DNA of 64,000 nt from Bacillota bacterium (lineage in GTDB: Bacteria; Bacillota; Clostridia; Lachnospirales; Lachnospiraceae): contig JAEWMT010000101.1 of the NCBI GenBank assembly GCA_023393095.1, positions 18,973 to 82,972 of the forward strand, in the 5' to 3' direction. This document shows, piece by piece, positions 18,152 through 27,948 of the stretch. The position numbers and the translations under genes are program-made. The notes beneath the pieces are model-generated. The model saw only the letters and a program-made list of their open reading frames with translations. It did no database searches and was not told the DNA's origin. Position 1 is the stretch's first letter, and each line of letters starts with the position of its first letter.

Positions 18152-18196
18152 AAAGGGTTTCCAAATTGATAAAATCTATCAATTTGAAAACCCTTT
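18152..18196 (-). terminator. Terminator after the GH5 cellulase
   Basis: AAAGGGTTTCCAAATTGAT and its near-complement (ATCAATTTGAAAACCCTTT) form a long stem with a small loop, 45 bases after the cellulase stop. Confidence 0.8.
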
Positions 18197-18240
18197 TAAT
18201 CTTGAAAACTACAAATTATATAAATATGTTTTTATAACTC

Positions 18241-21200
18241 TTACCATTGATATCTTGCAGAAACTATAGGCGTCCAACCACTGTAAACTTTTGTTCTTCC
18301 AACCATTTTGTATGCTCTTACTTTATAATAATATGTTTTTCTTTTTGACAAACGGGTATTTGTATAGCTGGAAGCGGTCGTTCTTTTTATTACTCCATAA
18401 CCGATTCTGTATACTTCATAACCGGATGCTCCGCTAACTCTATTCCAGGTAAGCTTAATGTTCCTTGAACCCAGTCTGGTAGCCATAAGGTTGGTCGGTG
18501 TTGATAATGCCGGCCTTGCATAAACAGGTGTCGTATAATTACTATATATTTTTGTTGAACCTACTGTTGCATATGCTCTTACCTTATAATAATATGTTTT
18601 TCCGGTTGTTAATCCTGCATCCGTATATACTGTAGATTTTGTTTCACCTACTGTGACATAGGTTCTACGACTTGAATTATATCTGTATACTTCATATCCG
18701 TTTGCACCACTTACATAATTCCAGCTTATTTGTATACTGTTGTAGCCGTTTGATACAGCATTTACATATGCAGGTACAGTGAGAACAAAATTGGACCATT
18801 TGGCATACAGAGTTGTATTTGAAGTGACTTTATCCGTTGCAAAATTCCATGCATATTGGCACGCTGCATCTTTATACCAACCGCCAAAGGTATATCCGCT
18901 CTTGGTTGGTGCATTTGGTGCTGATATTGTATTATTATAGTAAATATTCTGGCTTGCTACCGCACTTCCGCCCTGACTATTAAATGTTACGGTACATATG
19001 TTATAAACCCATTTAGCATACAGTGTTGTATTTGCCATAATCGTATATGTAGCAAAGTTCCAAGGATATTGGCATGCTGCGTCTACGTACCAACCAGCAA
19101 AAATATATCCACTCTTGGTTGGTGCATATGGTGGTGTTACTTTATTGTTATAGTAAACAACCTGGCTTGCTACTGCACTTCCGCCCTGGCTGTTAAAAGT
19201 TACAACATATTGGTTATTGATCATGACCCACTTAGCATATAGTGTTGTATTTGTCGTAACCTTATCGGTTGCAAAATTCCATGCAGTTTTACATGCTGCA
19301 TCTTTATACCAGCCTCCAAAGTAATAATAGGACATGGTTGGTGCTTTTGGTGCTGTGATTGTACTGCCAACATTTACAGTCTGACTGGGTACCGCGCTTC
19401 CACCCATGCTATTGAAAGTTACTGTATATTGAGCTGGAGCAGAAGGAGTATTGGTAAACTGTAGATTATCCATATACATCGTTCCTGAAAAATCACAATT
19501 TCCATCAGCAACAACTACGGTAATATCACGTAATAGTGTATTTGCTGCAAATACCTTTCCATCGCTTAGTTTATCCAAATCGAAATAAGCTTTAAAACGA
19601 TATAATCCATCGGCTGTCTTTGACATAGAACTTAACTTTGTTAAATCAATATTATAGGAATCCTTAACCTGTGCCCAATAGCCAAGCGCCGGCGGAGCAA
19701 ATGCCAAGTTTATATTAATTGTTCCCTTCGTGGCAGTCTTAGGCTTAAGATAAAAATCAAAGCTAACATACTTTTTATCTCCACGGGTTGTATTGATACC
19801 GCCAAGAATGAGACGCGGTGAAACTGCCCATGGATCGGTAGGGGTTATATCCGGATACCTTACATCCCAAGAGAGAGCTTTGGAACCGTTCGCCGGTTGA
19901 ATTGTTAAATCACCTTTCACACCGGAAGCTGCATCCCAATCCCATCCCTGTCTGGTTGAATCATCAAAGGTGGACGGCAGTGCAGCTGTACCTATAGGAT
20001 CTTTCTTTACCGGTGTACCAGTATCAACACGGCTTCCCGAAATAGATATATTATCCAAAGAAATACTATCTATGTCTGAACCGACAAATAAAATAATATT
20101 TGTCATAATATGGTCATCGGGATCTTCTGCAATTGCTTGTAAATTAGGGGTGTTATCCGCTGTCATTGTCAATGTAGCTTTATAGGTTCCATTATTCTGA
20201 TTGATAAAATCAGCCGGTGTTACTTGTACAGCACTCTTTGGATTTGCCCATCCATGATTACTACTTTGAGGAATCGCTGCAATTGAGACGGTTGCGGGTT
20301 CAGCAGTAATAACATCCATGGATAACTTTGTTGCTCCTTTGATATCAGGCTTCTGGCTCGTTCCATCCGCAGAAAGCCTGACATTCGACCAATAATTTCC
20401 CGCTGAGAGATCATTACTTGCGGCAAGCCCTGTTAGTTTTAATGCATTATTTTTGTTCGTAATGCCTATATTTTTAACCGGGCTATCCTTATTAATACCA
20501 AAACCTTGTGTTGTTTCATCATTAAAATCCCATATATTTGTTGTATATGTATTACGATCAATTGGTTGATAAGCAATTCCTTCGATACGTGCACGTGCAT
20601 ATTCACCAGAAGTACTCAATTCCTTTATCGACCACGCATGATCAGCACCAGGATCAAGATCCGTTGCATCTGTCTTACCACTTTCATATGCAGTAAAAGC
20701 TGCAGATGTCTCACCCTTGTTACTCAATGACCAGTTACACCAACTGATATTGTTCTCATTCAAGAAATTCAACCAAATATCAGCATTGTCAAAGAATGGC
20801 CCACCGGTTCCGTCAGCGTTACTGGTTCCCCACTCCGTTGCAAATACAGCTAGACCATGTTCTATTGCATATCTTACGTTGCTCATTACATTATCTCTGT
20901 CTGTATCATCAGTGGAAGGCTTATGAGTACCAGTGTAAAAATGCACTGAATAAGCGGTATTATTATTCGGATCAATAACCTGGTTAGCAACTGCTAAATC
21001 AGACCGTTGACTCCAGTTTGGACTACCGACAATAATCAAATTTTTATTTCCCTGATCGCGAAGCATTTTGATAATAGGCTCCGCATAGGATTTTACTTTA
21101 GCCCAACCAGCTGCATCGTTCGTCACTCCTGGTGCATTGCTGTTAGGTTCATTTGCTAATTCATATATAATATGCGGATCATTCGGGTATTTATTAGAAA

Positions 21201-21729
21201 TTATTCTAAAGAAATTGCTGGCTCCGGAATAAATAGCGGCATTCGGATCCCCAGGCGTAAGCACATGCCAGTCAACGATTACATACATATCATTAGCAAT
21301 CGCCAAATCAATTCCATCTTCCACATTTTTAAGCATAGTGATTGGGTTAGTAGCATAACCGTTTTCACCAACATACATTGCCAGACGAATTACATTGCTT
21401 TCCCAATCGTTAGAAAGAGCTTTAAAAGCATTATCATTCAGTATCCCTGGATACCACTGTAATCCGTGAGTGCTCATTCCTCTTAACTGAATCGTTTTTC
21501 CACTTTTATCACACAATGTCATCTTGCCATTTTTATTAAGAAGCTGTAACGCTCCGGCAGTTGATGGCTTCTTCACGTTATCATTACCAAGTAGATTAGG
21601 ATATGTAGTTTCTCTTGTGGTTGCAGTTGTAGCCATACGAGCAGCATAAACGCTGGTAGGTACCAATGATATTAACATCGTAATAATTGTTACAATAGAA
21701 ATAATACTTTTTCTAATGTTTCTAAACAT
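18241..21729 (-). CDS. Secreted GH5 endoglucanase with CBM17/28-like, InlB-type and FN3 modules
   Basis: A secreted cellulase that should cleave beta-1,4-glucan internally. It has a signal peptide (1-30). The GH5 catalytic domain (about 60-385) has acid/base Glu194 in ELANEPNS and nucleophile Glu299 in FATEWGTS. Two beta-sandwich carbohydrate-binding modules follow (about 395-565 and 580-775), the first clearly CBM17/28-like. Three Listeria-Bacteroides (InlB B-type) repeats come next (about 780-1000; [13 protein letters not shown] ... [16 protein letters not shown] ... TLYAKW) and then two FN3 domains (about 1000-1162). There is no dockerin, SLH or LPxTG motif, so attachment, if any, must use the repeats. 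GH5-CBM17-CBM28 is a known cellulase layout; the C-terminal modules are the unusual part. No adjacent glycosidase genes are seen. Confidence 0.93.
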   Translation of the reverse strand: MFRNIRKSIISIVTIITMLISLVPTSVYAARMATTATTRETTYPNLLGNDNVKKPSTAGALQLLNKNGKMTLCDKSGKTIQLRGMSTHGLQWYPGILNDNAFKALSNDWESNVIRLAMYVGENGYATNPITMLKNVEDGIDLAIANDMYVIVDWHVLTPGDPNAAIYSGASNFFRIISNKYPNDPHIIYELANEPNSNAPGVTNDAAGWAKVKSYAEPIIKMLRDQGNKNLIIVGSPNWSQRSDLAVANQVIDPNNNTAYSVHFYTGTHKPSTDDTDRDNVMSNVRYAIEHGLAVFATEWGTSNADGTGGPFFDNADIWLNFLNENNISWCNWSLSNKGETSAAFTAYESGKTDATDLDPGADHAWSIKELSTSGEYARARIEGIAYQPIDRNTYTTNIWDFNDETTQGFGINKDSPVKNIGITNKNNALKLTGLAASNDLSAGNYWSNVRLSADGTSQKPDIKGATKLSMDVITAEPATVSIAAIPQSSNHGWANPKSAVQVTPADFINQNNGTYKATLTMTADNTPNLQAIAEDPDDHIMTNIILFVGSDIDSISLDNISISGSRVDTGTPVKKDPIGTAALPSTFDDSTRQGWDWDAASGVKGDLTIQPANGSKALSWDVRYPDITPTDPWAVSPRLILGGINTTRGDKKYVSFDFYLKPKTATKGTININLAFAPPALGYWAQVKDSYNIDLTKLSSMSKTADGLYRFKAYFDLDKLSDGKVFAANTLLRDITVVVADGNCDFSGTMYMDNLQFTNTPSAPAQYTVTFNSMGGSAVPSQTVNVGSTITAPKAPTMSYYYFGGWYKDAACKTAWNFATDKVTTNTTLYAKWVMINNQYVVTFNSQGGSAVASQVVYYNNKVTPPYAPTKSGYIFAGWYVDAACQYPWNFATYTIMANTTLYAKWVYNICTVTFNSQGGSAVASQNIYYNNTISAPNAPTKSGYTFGGWYKDAACQYAWNFATDKVTSNTTLYAKWSNFVLTVPAYVNAVSNGYNSIQISWNYVSGANGYEVYRYNSSRRTYVTVGETKSTVYTDAGLTTGKTYYYKVRAYATVGSTKIYSNYTTPVYARPALSTPTNLMATRLGSRNIKLTWNRVSGASGYEVYRIGYGVIKRTTASSYTNTRLSKRKTYYYKVRAYKMVGRTKVYSGWTPIVSARYQW

Positions 21730-21756
21730 ATTTATCCCCCATAATTTAAATTTTGA

Positions 21757-21896
21757 TAGGTAATTACGAAACTCCTAAATTGTAGATATTGTATGCACAG
21801 CAAAGACTATTAGGTGCGTAAGTAAAGTGTCAGCACTTGGCCCGAAGGAAGCTTGGAATTAAGTACTGAGCATTCCATTAAAGGAACAATAACCTA
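21757..21896. repeat. Degenerate family A palindromic element
   Basis: The left end TAGGTAATTACGAAACTC and the following GATATTGTATGCACAGCAAA match the family A arms at 28826-28978, and CACTTGGCCCGAAGGAAGC matches the copy near 43425-43589. The right arm has decayed; only AATAACCTAA-like traces remain. It lies in the promoter region of the GH5 gene, about 30 bases upstream of its start. Confidence 0.6.
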
Positions 21897-22174
21897 ATTC
21901 TGCCTGTCTTACTTCAGGTTTTGAAATATTCTCATCCTCCTTCCATTAGTAAAATAACTGCTTACTTAAAATTTATCCGTTAAGTTCTTCCTATCTTTAT
22001 CTAAGCTTGTTCATTTGTTAAAAGTCTTACTATAAGTAATATATGTCGGCCCTTGTTGGTTTAGTTTTAGCAACTGTATCCAATCAGCAAAAATTACTAT
22101 TTACTTATCCTGTTATTAAGGAAACTGCAAGTAAAGTCTATGGGCATATTTGATCTTTCACATACAACCTTTCA

Positions 22175-22243
22175 GTGAGGCACACTTCCTGTACGGAACA
22201 CCTTCTATGTTTATAGGGCGCAATTTTTACATATGAAATAAAA
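22175..22243. repeat. Degraded partial family F repeat
   Basis: GTGAGGCACACTTCCTGTACGG followed by TTTATAGGGCGCAATTTTTAC and ATGAAATAAAA aligns with the last 65 bases of the family F copy ending at 7064. Only this half remains. The rest of the 720-base gap between the cellulase and the SSB-like gene (21730-22451) shows no gene. Confidence 0.5.
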
Positions 22244-22246
22244 TAG

Positions 22247-22281
22247 GTTCGATATATAGCGTAACCTGCTATATATCGAAC
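22247..22281. terminator. Perfect 14-bp stem hairpin, probable terminator
   Basis: GTTCGATATATAGC and its exact complement enclose a 7-base loop. It is downstream of the SSB-like gene on the minus strand; the U-run is weak. Confidence 0.55.
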
Positions 22282-22382
22282 TCTTAAATTTATAATTATC
22301 CGAAAAATAAATAACTAAAATTATCTCTAGTTATAACGGTATCCGATTTATTTCTATAGGATAATTTACTTTTTTACCTATT

Positions 22383-22427
22383 ATAATGCTTCTGATCATA
22401 ATGCCTCTGATCATAATGCTTCTGATC
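22383..22427. repeat. Three tandem 15-bp repeats
   Basis: TAATGCTTCTGATCA occurs three times in tandem with one or two changes, starting 25 bases after the SSB-like gene stop. A fourth, weaker unit follows. Copy number may vary between strains. Confidence 0.8.
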
Positions 22428-22451
22428 CCAATACATCCTATGATATCCTTT

Positions 22452-23084
22452 TTAATACTCCTCCAGATACTCTAGCTTGCTGACTGATACCTCATAAGCA
22501 ACACGCTTTTCGAATTCCTCGTCATTCATCTTCTTCTGATATTCTCGGCTCTGGATTCGGCCCCATATCTGGACATGACCGCCTACTGCGAAGGATTCTG
22601 CAAATCTGGCATTTCTTCCCCAGCAGATGCATGGAATATAATCCGATTTGCCATAGGGTCGATTCACTGCGAGCAGAACATCAGCAATCTCCCGTCCAAG
22701 TGGTGTTTTACGATAAATCGGCGGTTTACATACAAATCCGTCCAAGAAGATATGATTCGGTTTCGCGTTCTCAGACAATTCATCAACCATTTTAACTTCA
22801 CGAGCAAAGACGGATAACACTAATTTGTTCTTACTTTCTTCGTGACGGTTATAGGACCGAAATTGTCCAAGCACCTCCACAAATTTACCCTTATAATCCT
22901 GTTTTACATCAATGAGTCGTTCCGAAACCATAACCGGTATCATATCATAGGAATTACTTAACCGGCTTACTACAACCTCCAGAACATAGAAACCTTCTCC
23001 AAATACATCATGGCTGAACGTAAAGTCACTGATTACCTCTCCTGCAATACTTACTTGATTGTTATCAAATACTTTATCTGTCAT
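22452..23084 (-). CDS. SSB-like protein with two OB-folds
   Basis: A 210-residue single-stranded-DNA-binding-type protein. The first OB-fold-like half (about 10-103) has SIAGEVISDFTFSHDVFGEG and GKFVEVLGQFRSYNRHE. The second (about 108-208) has FLDGFVCKPPIYRKTPLGRE, ADVLLAVNRPYGKSDYIPC and GHVQIWGRIQSREYQKK, which resembles the core of bacterial SSB. The acidic DDDLPF-like SSB tail is absent, so it is unlikely to be the replicative SSB that recruits partners through that tail. AGGAG and GGGAGAGG precede the ATG. It is divergent from typA. A role in ssDNA binding is inferred from the fold only. Confidence 0.82.
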   Translation of the reverse strand: MTDKVFDNNQVSIAGEVISDFTFSHDVFGEGFYVLEVVVSRLSNSYDMIPVMVSERLIDVKQDYKGKFVEVLGQFRSYNRHEESKNKLVLSVFAREVKMVDELSENAKPNHIFLDGFVCKPPIYRKTPLGREIADVLLAVNRPYGKSDYIPCICWGRNARFAESFAVGGHVQIWGRIQSREYQKKMNDEEFEKRVAYEVSVSKLEYLEEY

Positions 23085-23416
23085 ATCGTACCTCTCCCTT
23101 CTCTCCTGGCGTTCATTTTTACGCCAATCTGCTCTAAAATGTGGGGTAAATTTATCTGTTCAGTCAAAAACAGCTTGATTCACCTATGATTAATATATAT
23201 GCTTATTTCCATATTTTAGAAGTATAAAATGAAATATAATTATACTAATTCCCAATTTTTGTGATTTTATACAAAATTACATTAAAAATATTATAAATAT
23301 TTCCGAAACATCCGTTGATTTTTCATATTTTGGTGTGCTACAATGTTAAGGTTGTTGAGAATAAATAGTAATTGGTGAAAAGACATAGAAAGTCTTTAGA
23401 AAGAAGGTAATTTGTA
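23085..23416. other. Divergent promoter region, SSB-like gene and typA
   Basis: About 330 AT-rich bases. Apart from the typA promoter at 23315-23344 nothing else is recognised. Confidence 0.4.
23315..23344 (+). promoter_or_regulatory. SigA-type promoter of typA
   Basis: TTGATT (23315) and TACAAT (23339) are spaced by 18 bases, giving a leader of about 65 bases before the typA start. Confidence 0.6.
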
Positions 23417-25249
23417 ATGAAACGAGAGGATATTCGAAATATAGCCATTATTGCTCATGTCGATCATGGTAAGACTACTCTGGTGGACGAACTATTAAAG
23501 CAAAGCGGTGTATTTCGATCCAACCAAGCAGTTGTAGAAAGAGTCATGGATTCCAATGCAATTGAACGAGAGCGCGGTATCACGATTTTATCAAAGAATA
23601 CTGCTGTTTTGTATAACGGAACCAAGATTAATATCATAGATACTCCCGGCCATGCAGATTTCGGCGGCGAGGTGGAACGTGTTTTAAAAATGGTTAATGG
23701 CGTTGTTCTGGTAGTTGATGCATTTGAAGGTGCCATGCCGCAGACCAAATTTGTATTAAAAAAGGCTCTGGAGTTATCCCTGCCGGTTATTGTATGTGTT
23801 AATAAAATTGACCGTCCGGAGGCTAGACCTGATGAAGTTGTTGATGAGGTTCTTGAATTATTTCTTGAGCTTGATGCAAATGATGAACAGCTTGACTGTC
23901 CTTTTGTATTTGCCTCTGCAAAACAGGGTATTGCAGCTCTTTCTATAGAGGAAGACGCTGTCGATATGACCCCTCTGTTCGAAACTATTATTAATTATAT
24001 ACCGGCACCCGAAGGTGATCCCGATAAGAGCACTCAGGTATTAATCAGTACCATTGATTATAATGAATATGTCGGACGTATCGGTATCGGTAAGGTGGAT
24101 AACGGTACAATTAAAGTTAATCAGGATGCCGTAATGGTTAATGCCCACGAGCCAGATAAATGTACCCGAGTTAAAATCAGTAAGCTCTATGAATTTGATG
24201 GTCTGAAAAGAGTTGAAATTAATGAGGCAACCATCGGTTCCATCGTAGCAATTTCAGGTATTGCCGACATCCATATCGGTGACACCATCTGTTCTCCAGA
24301 GCATCCTGAACCGATTCCGTTTCAGAAAATATCGGAGCCTACGATTGCAATGTATTTTAATGTCAATGACAGCCCACTTGCAGGTAAGGAAGGTAAGTTT
24401 GTAACCTCCCGTCATTTAAGAGAACGTTTGATGAAGGAATTGAATACCGATGTAAGTCTGCGAGTAGAAGAAACGGATACAACAGAAAGCTTTAAGGTAT
24501 CCGGTAGAGGAGAGCTTCATCTTTCCGTATTAATTGAAAACATGCGCCGTGAAGGATATGAATTCTCAGTCAGCAAAGCAGAGGTATTATATAAAACCGA
24601 TGAAAACGGTAAGAAATTAGAGCCTATGGAACATGCCATGATTGATGTACCGGATGAATTTGCCGGTACGGTAATTGATAAAATGGGGCAGCGCAAGGGT
24701 GAGATGATTAATATGCATACTTCTGGCAATGGCCATACCCGTGTTGAATTTTCCATTCCTGCCCGTGGTCTTATCGGATATCGCGGTGAATTCTTAACTG
24801 ATACGAAAGGAACCGGTATCATTAATACACTGTTTGATGGTTATGGACCTTACAAGGGTGATATCCAGTATCGTAAAACAGGAAGTCTAATTGCATATGA
24901 GTCCGGTGAAAGTATTACTTACGGTCTTTATAATGCTCAGGAAAGAGGTATTCTCTTCATAGGTGCCGGCACGAAGGTATACTCCGGAATGATCGTTGGT
25001 CAAAATCCGAAAGCAGAGGATATTGAAGTTAATGTATGTAAACGTAAGCAGCTTACCAATACCCGCTCCTCCAGTGCGGATGATTCATTAAGGCTTACTC
25101 CTCCTAAGGTTTTAAGTCTGGAGCAAGCGCTGGAATTCATTGAAACCGATGAACTTTTAGAGGTAACACCCTCCAATCTTCGTATAAGAAAGAAAATTCT
25201 TGATCCTACTCTGCGAATGAGGGATAGAAGAAATAAACAAAGTAACTAA
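23417..25249 (+). CDS. typA: Ribosome-associated translational GTPase TypA/BipA
   Basis: A translational GTPase linked to ribosome assembly and stress adaptation. Seen in order: G1 AHVDHGKTTL, switch region with RERGITI, G3 DTPGHADFGGEV, G4 NKIDRPEARP, then EF-G-like domains III and V and the TypA-specific C-terminal domain (YESGESITYGLYNAQERG, RKKQLTNTRSS-type basic patch). The 610 residues are full length. GAAGG precedes the ATG by nine bases. It is monocistronic with its own promoter and terminator. Confidence 0.98.
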   Translation: MKREDIRNIAIIAHVDHGKTTLVDELLKQSGVFRSNQAVVERVMDSNAIERERGITILSKNTAVLYNGTKINIIDTPGHADFGGEVERVLKMVNGVVLVVDAFEGAMPQTKFVLKKALELSLPVIVCVNKIDRPEARPDEVVDEVLELFLELDANDEQLDCPFVFASAKQGIAALSIEEDAVDMTPLFETIINYIPAPEGDPDKSTQVLISTIDYNEYVGRIGIGKVDNGTIKVNQDAVMVNAHEPDKCTRVKISKLYEFDGLKRVEINEATIGSIVAISGIADIHIGDTICSPEHPEPIPFQKISEPTIAMYFNVNDSPLAGKEGKFVTSRHLRERLMKELNTDVSLRVEETDTTESFKVSGRGELHLSVLIENMRREGYEFSVSKAEVLYKTDENGKKLEPMEHAMIDVPDEFAGTVIDKMGQRKGEMINMHTSGNGHTRVEFSIPARGLIGYRGEFLTDTKGTGIINTLFDGYGPYKGDIQYRKTGSLIAYESGESITYGLYNAQERGILFIGAGTKVYSGMIVGQNPKAEDIEVNVCKRKQLTNTRSSSADDSLRLTPPKVLSLEQALEFIETDELLEVTPSNLRIRKKILDPTLRMRDRRNKQSN

Positions 25250-25276
25250 ATTTCGTTAAATTTATTTGATTTATAG

Positions 25277-25319
25277 AACTTATCTGGATTTCCATCAGTG
25301 AAATTCAGGTAAGTTTTTT
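25277..25319 (+). terminator. Terminator after typA
   Basis: AACTTATCTGGATTT and AAATTCAGGTAAGTT form a 15-bp stem with one mismatch around a 9-base loop, followed by TTTTTTG, 28 bases after the typA stop. Confidence 0.9.
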
Positions 25320-25339
25320 GTTTTCGTTTACATGATTAC

Positions 25340-25397
25340 AATGCGCCTGCATTAATTCGGATGATTTTTAAACTAACCAAATTATTGCAGGCGCATT
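25340..25397. repeat. Inverted repeat with 12-bp perfect arms
   Basis: AATGCGCCTGCA and its exact complement TGCAGGCGCATT are separated by 34 AT-rich bases. It lies about 95 bases from the stop of the Panacea-domain gene and may be its terminator or a small hairpin repeat. Confidence 0.55.
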
Positions 25398-25493
25398 TAT
25401 ATTGTTGTCATATTAATATGTCATAATAAGTCTAACTTTTGGGTATAAATTTGCAAAACAGCTACTGTTGCTATTCCTCATAAGACAAACGAA

Positions 25494-26285
25494 TTATTTA
25501 TAAAATTCTTTCATCTCTGCAAGCTTCTGATCCGGATATTTATGAATTGATTTTACATCGTCAATTCCGTATTGGCTCAGTATTTCTTTAAAGTATAGTT
25601 TAATTCCTTCTTTAGAAATAATTTTATTATTAAACTTATCTCTCGAAATCTTTATCAACGATTTTTCATAGTTCGATAATGCTTTCAATGCATTAGGGCC
25701 ATACCATAGGAAGCTATCCACAACGGTATCAATCAATTCAATCTCTTCTAATTCAAGGAATTCCTCTACCCCTTCCAGGGTATGTATGCCACACTTTTGC
25801 ATTGCATGGAATAGTTTTAAGTAAGGTTTATGTTCACTATTTACCCCGCACTCCTCTTCGAATATGTCTTTCTCATATAAAGCTAATGAAAAGGCCTGTG
25901 CATAATAAAGTAAATACTGGACATATCCAGCGCAAATATCTGCATTACATTTATTAACGATATAGTATGCTACAGTATAAATTTTAGTAGACATAATCTT
26001 AGATAACGCTGCTCTTTTACTCTTTTTGAATGCTACTCTGGTTAAATTCTCCTTTTTTTTGCACAACAAATCATAATAATAATCTGGATCATCCAGAATT
26101 TTTCTTAATCTGCTGGAATATTCACTGGTTGGCACATCACCATCCATATAACGGATAATGGTTGTTTCCCCCCAACCAAGTAACTTTGCCAGCGGTTTCT
26201 TACCTATCCGATATTGATCTAAAATCAACTTAATCTCATCGGTGGTAATAATCACTTCGTTTTCTAATTCAATTGTAGTGCTCAT
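25494..26285 (-). CDS. HTH plus Panacea (SocA/DUF4065-like) antitoxin-type protein
   Basis: A 263-residue soluble protein. The N-terminal part (about 14-65) resembles an MqsA/XRE-type helix-turn-helix: GKKPLAKLLGWGETTIIRYM. The C-terminal part (about 105-225) matches the Panacea/SocA domain: VAYYIVNKCN, YVQYLLYYAQAFSLALYEKD and the WYGPNALKALSNYEK segment in place of the usual HGPV...LS..E. Panacea proteins neutralise diverse toxins in PanAT pairs, but no toxin gene lies next to this one: the upstream gene is a permease and the downstream gap is empty. It may therefore be a domesticated regulator. GAGGAG precedes the ATG at good spacing. Confidence 0.75.
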   Translation of the reverse strand: MSTTIELENEVIITTDEIKLILDQYRIGKKPLAKLLGWGETTIIRYMDGDVPTSEYSSRLRKILDDPDYYYDLLCKKKENLTRVAFKKSKRAALSKIMSTKIYTVAYYIVNKCNADICAGYVQYLLYYAQAFSLALYEKDIFEEECGVNSEHKPYLKLFHAMQKCGIHTLEGVEEFLELEEIELIDTVVDSFLWYGPNALKALSNYEKSLIKISRDKFNNKIISKEGIKLYFKEILSQYGIDDVKSIHKYPDQKLAEMKEFYK

Positions 26286-26393
26286 ACTTATACTCCTCAG
26301 TTAATAATGGTATCTTCTGTTTAATATATCAGAATCATTTTACCATTGTTTTCCTCATTTGTATAGGTAACTTTTTATTTATTTAAAAATTTT

Positions 26394-27521
26394 TTAAAAT
26401 TTTCTAAATTCATTGATGTCATTTGCTATCACTTTAAAGCCTCTGATCATACGATCAAACATACCTACCCGGTATAGATTTACTAAAACCATGCCAATTG
26501 GAATTCCAAGAATCATGCCTGTAATGCCATATAATTTATAGCCGACAAACAATAGAATCAAAGTTGCCAGCGGATGAAGTCCGATACTGTCCCCCACCAT
26601 TTTAGGCTGTAATATCTGCTTTACAATCTGGCAGATCACGTAAATAACCATCAGCCCAACTGCTCTTATATAATTACCTGAAATCACTTCGATTGCTGCC
26701 CAAGGCCATAATATCGCTCCTGTTCCAAAAACCGGGAGGAAATCCAGAAAAGCTATTCCAAGGGCAAACAAGAAAGAATAGCCCACCTGTAGAATTTCAA
26801 AGCCCGCGAACATGATTACCGTCAGAATCAACATGATTTTAAATTGCGCTTTAAAATATCCACCAAAGGCTGATTTAAAATTATCGTAAATCAGTCTCCA
26901 GTAAATAAGGAAGGAAGCCGGCAGATGTTTTTTCAATCCTGCTGATAATTCCTCTCTATTAGATGTAAAAAAGTAAGCTGATAGAATTGTTATGATGGTA
27001 TAGAGAAATATTTCTGCAACATTCTTAGCCATAAGGCTGACACTGTCAAAGGATAGAGAATTTTTACGATTCGCCATATTGTTAATATCATTGTTAATAC
27101 CTACGATAAAACCATCAATCGTATTACGAATTCCTTTTGGTAGTGTTTCAGATCTTTTTTGAAGATAGACGGAAAAATCATTTAACTTTTTCCCTAATTC
27201 ATCCACTATTATTGGTAGATTTTCCATTAATTCCTTGGCTTCTTTAAATAAAATCGCTCCTAAGAGAGCCATAATTCCGACGATTGCTAAAATGACGGTT
27301 ACTATAATGATTGCGGAACTATGTTTTCGTCTAAGCTTTAGCTTTTTCCCCAGAAAATTAACAAGAGGATTTGCAATCATAGAGATAATCCAGCCGATAA
27401 TAATCGGCATAAAAAAACTAATCAAACGTGGCAGCAAAAATAACAGAAATAAGGCTACAACGATAAGAATAATAAAATTAATCATTATTTTCACATAGGT
27501 CTGTATTCTTGAATTCTTCAT
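26394..27521 (-). CDS. AI-2E family transporter (YtvI/PerM-like)
   Basis: A 375-residue polytopic permease. Family features are the N-terminal helices (LPRLISFFMPIIIGWIISM), an amphipathic middle region, and the C-terminal LDFLPVFGTGAILWPWA and QPKMVGDSIGLHPLATL segments. In clostridia such YtvI-like proteins are common; the substrate is not known and several members are sodium/proton or signal exporters. I start at 27521 because GGAGGG is five bases before MKNSRIQ; the frame is open to 27551. It ends 108 bases upstream of the Panacea-domain gene in the same direction, so co-transcription is possible. Confidence 0.9.
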   Translation of the reverse strand: MKNSRIQTYVKIMINFIILIVVALFLLFLLPRLISFFMPIIIGWIISMIANPLVNFLGKKLKLRRKHSSAIIIVTVILAIVGIMALLGAILFKEAKELMENLPIIVDELGKKLNDFSVYLQKRSETLPKGIRNTIDGFIVGINNDINNMANRKNSLSFDSVSLMAKNVAEIFLYTIITILSAYFFTSNREELSAGLKKHLPASFLIYWRLIYDNFKSAFGGYFKAQFKIMLILTVIMFAGFEILQVGYSFLFALGIAFLDFLPVFGTGAILWPWAAIEVISGNYIRAVGLMVIYVICQIVKQILQPKMVGDSIGLHPLATLILLFVGYKLYGITGMILGIPIGMVLVNLYRVGMFDRMIRGFKVIANDINEFRKF

Positions 27522-27948
27522 AATTCCCTCCGTAACTTTATTGATAGACAAGGAAACGATTTAAATTTCAACCCACCTTGATAAGTTTTACAATAAACTT
27601 AGTATATTATAACTTTATTGCACATTGTACCTAGTAATACTTAAGCTTTCTTATTTTTTATTATCTCATATACTTCAGGAAAAACAAAACATTAATTTTA
27701 TATCTTTGTTATCTTTGTCATAGTTAAATTTAATATCTTTACTAAAATATTATTAATACAGTTTGATTTCATATTCTACAGATATAATACATCCTTATGT
27801 TTAAACAGTAGTAAGTGATTCACAGAAATTATGCAGTATACATCGATTCGCATATATTTGTCTCGTATTTACTATGATTTTAGCATAGCATTATCATAAA
27901 ATACACCTCGTATCATCCTTACCTGAACTATAGTATAATGTTATCCAA
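27522..27948. other. AT-rich intergenic region
   Basis: About 430 bases between the znuB stop and the AI-2E-family transporter start, both minus-strand genes. It must contain the transporter promoter. No terminator-like hairpin, repeat or RNA motif is evident. Confidence 0.35.
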
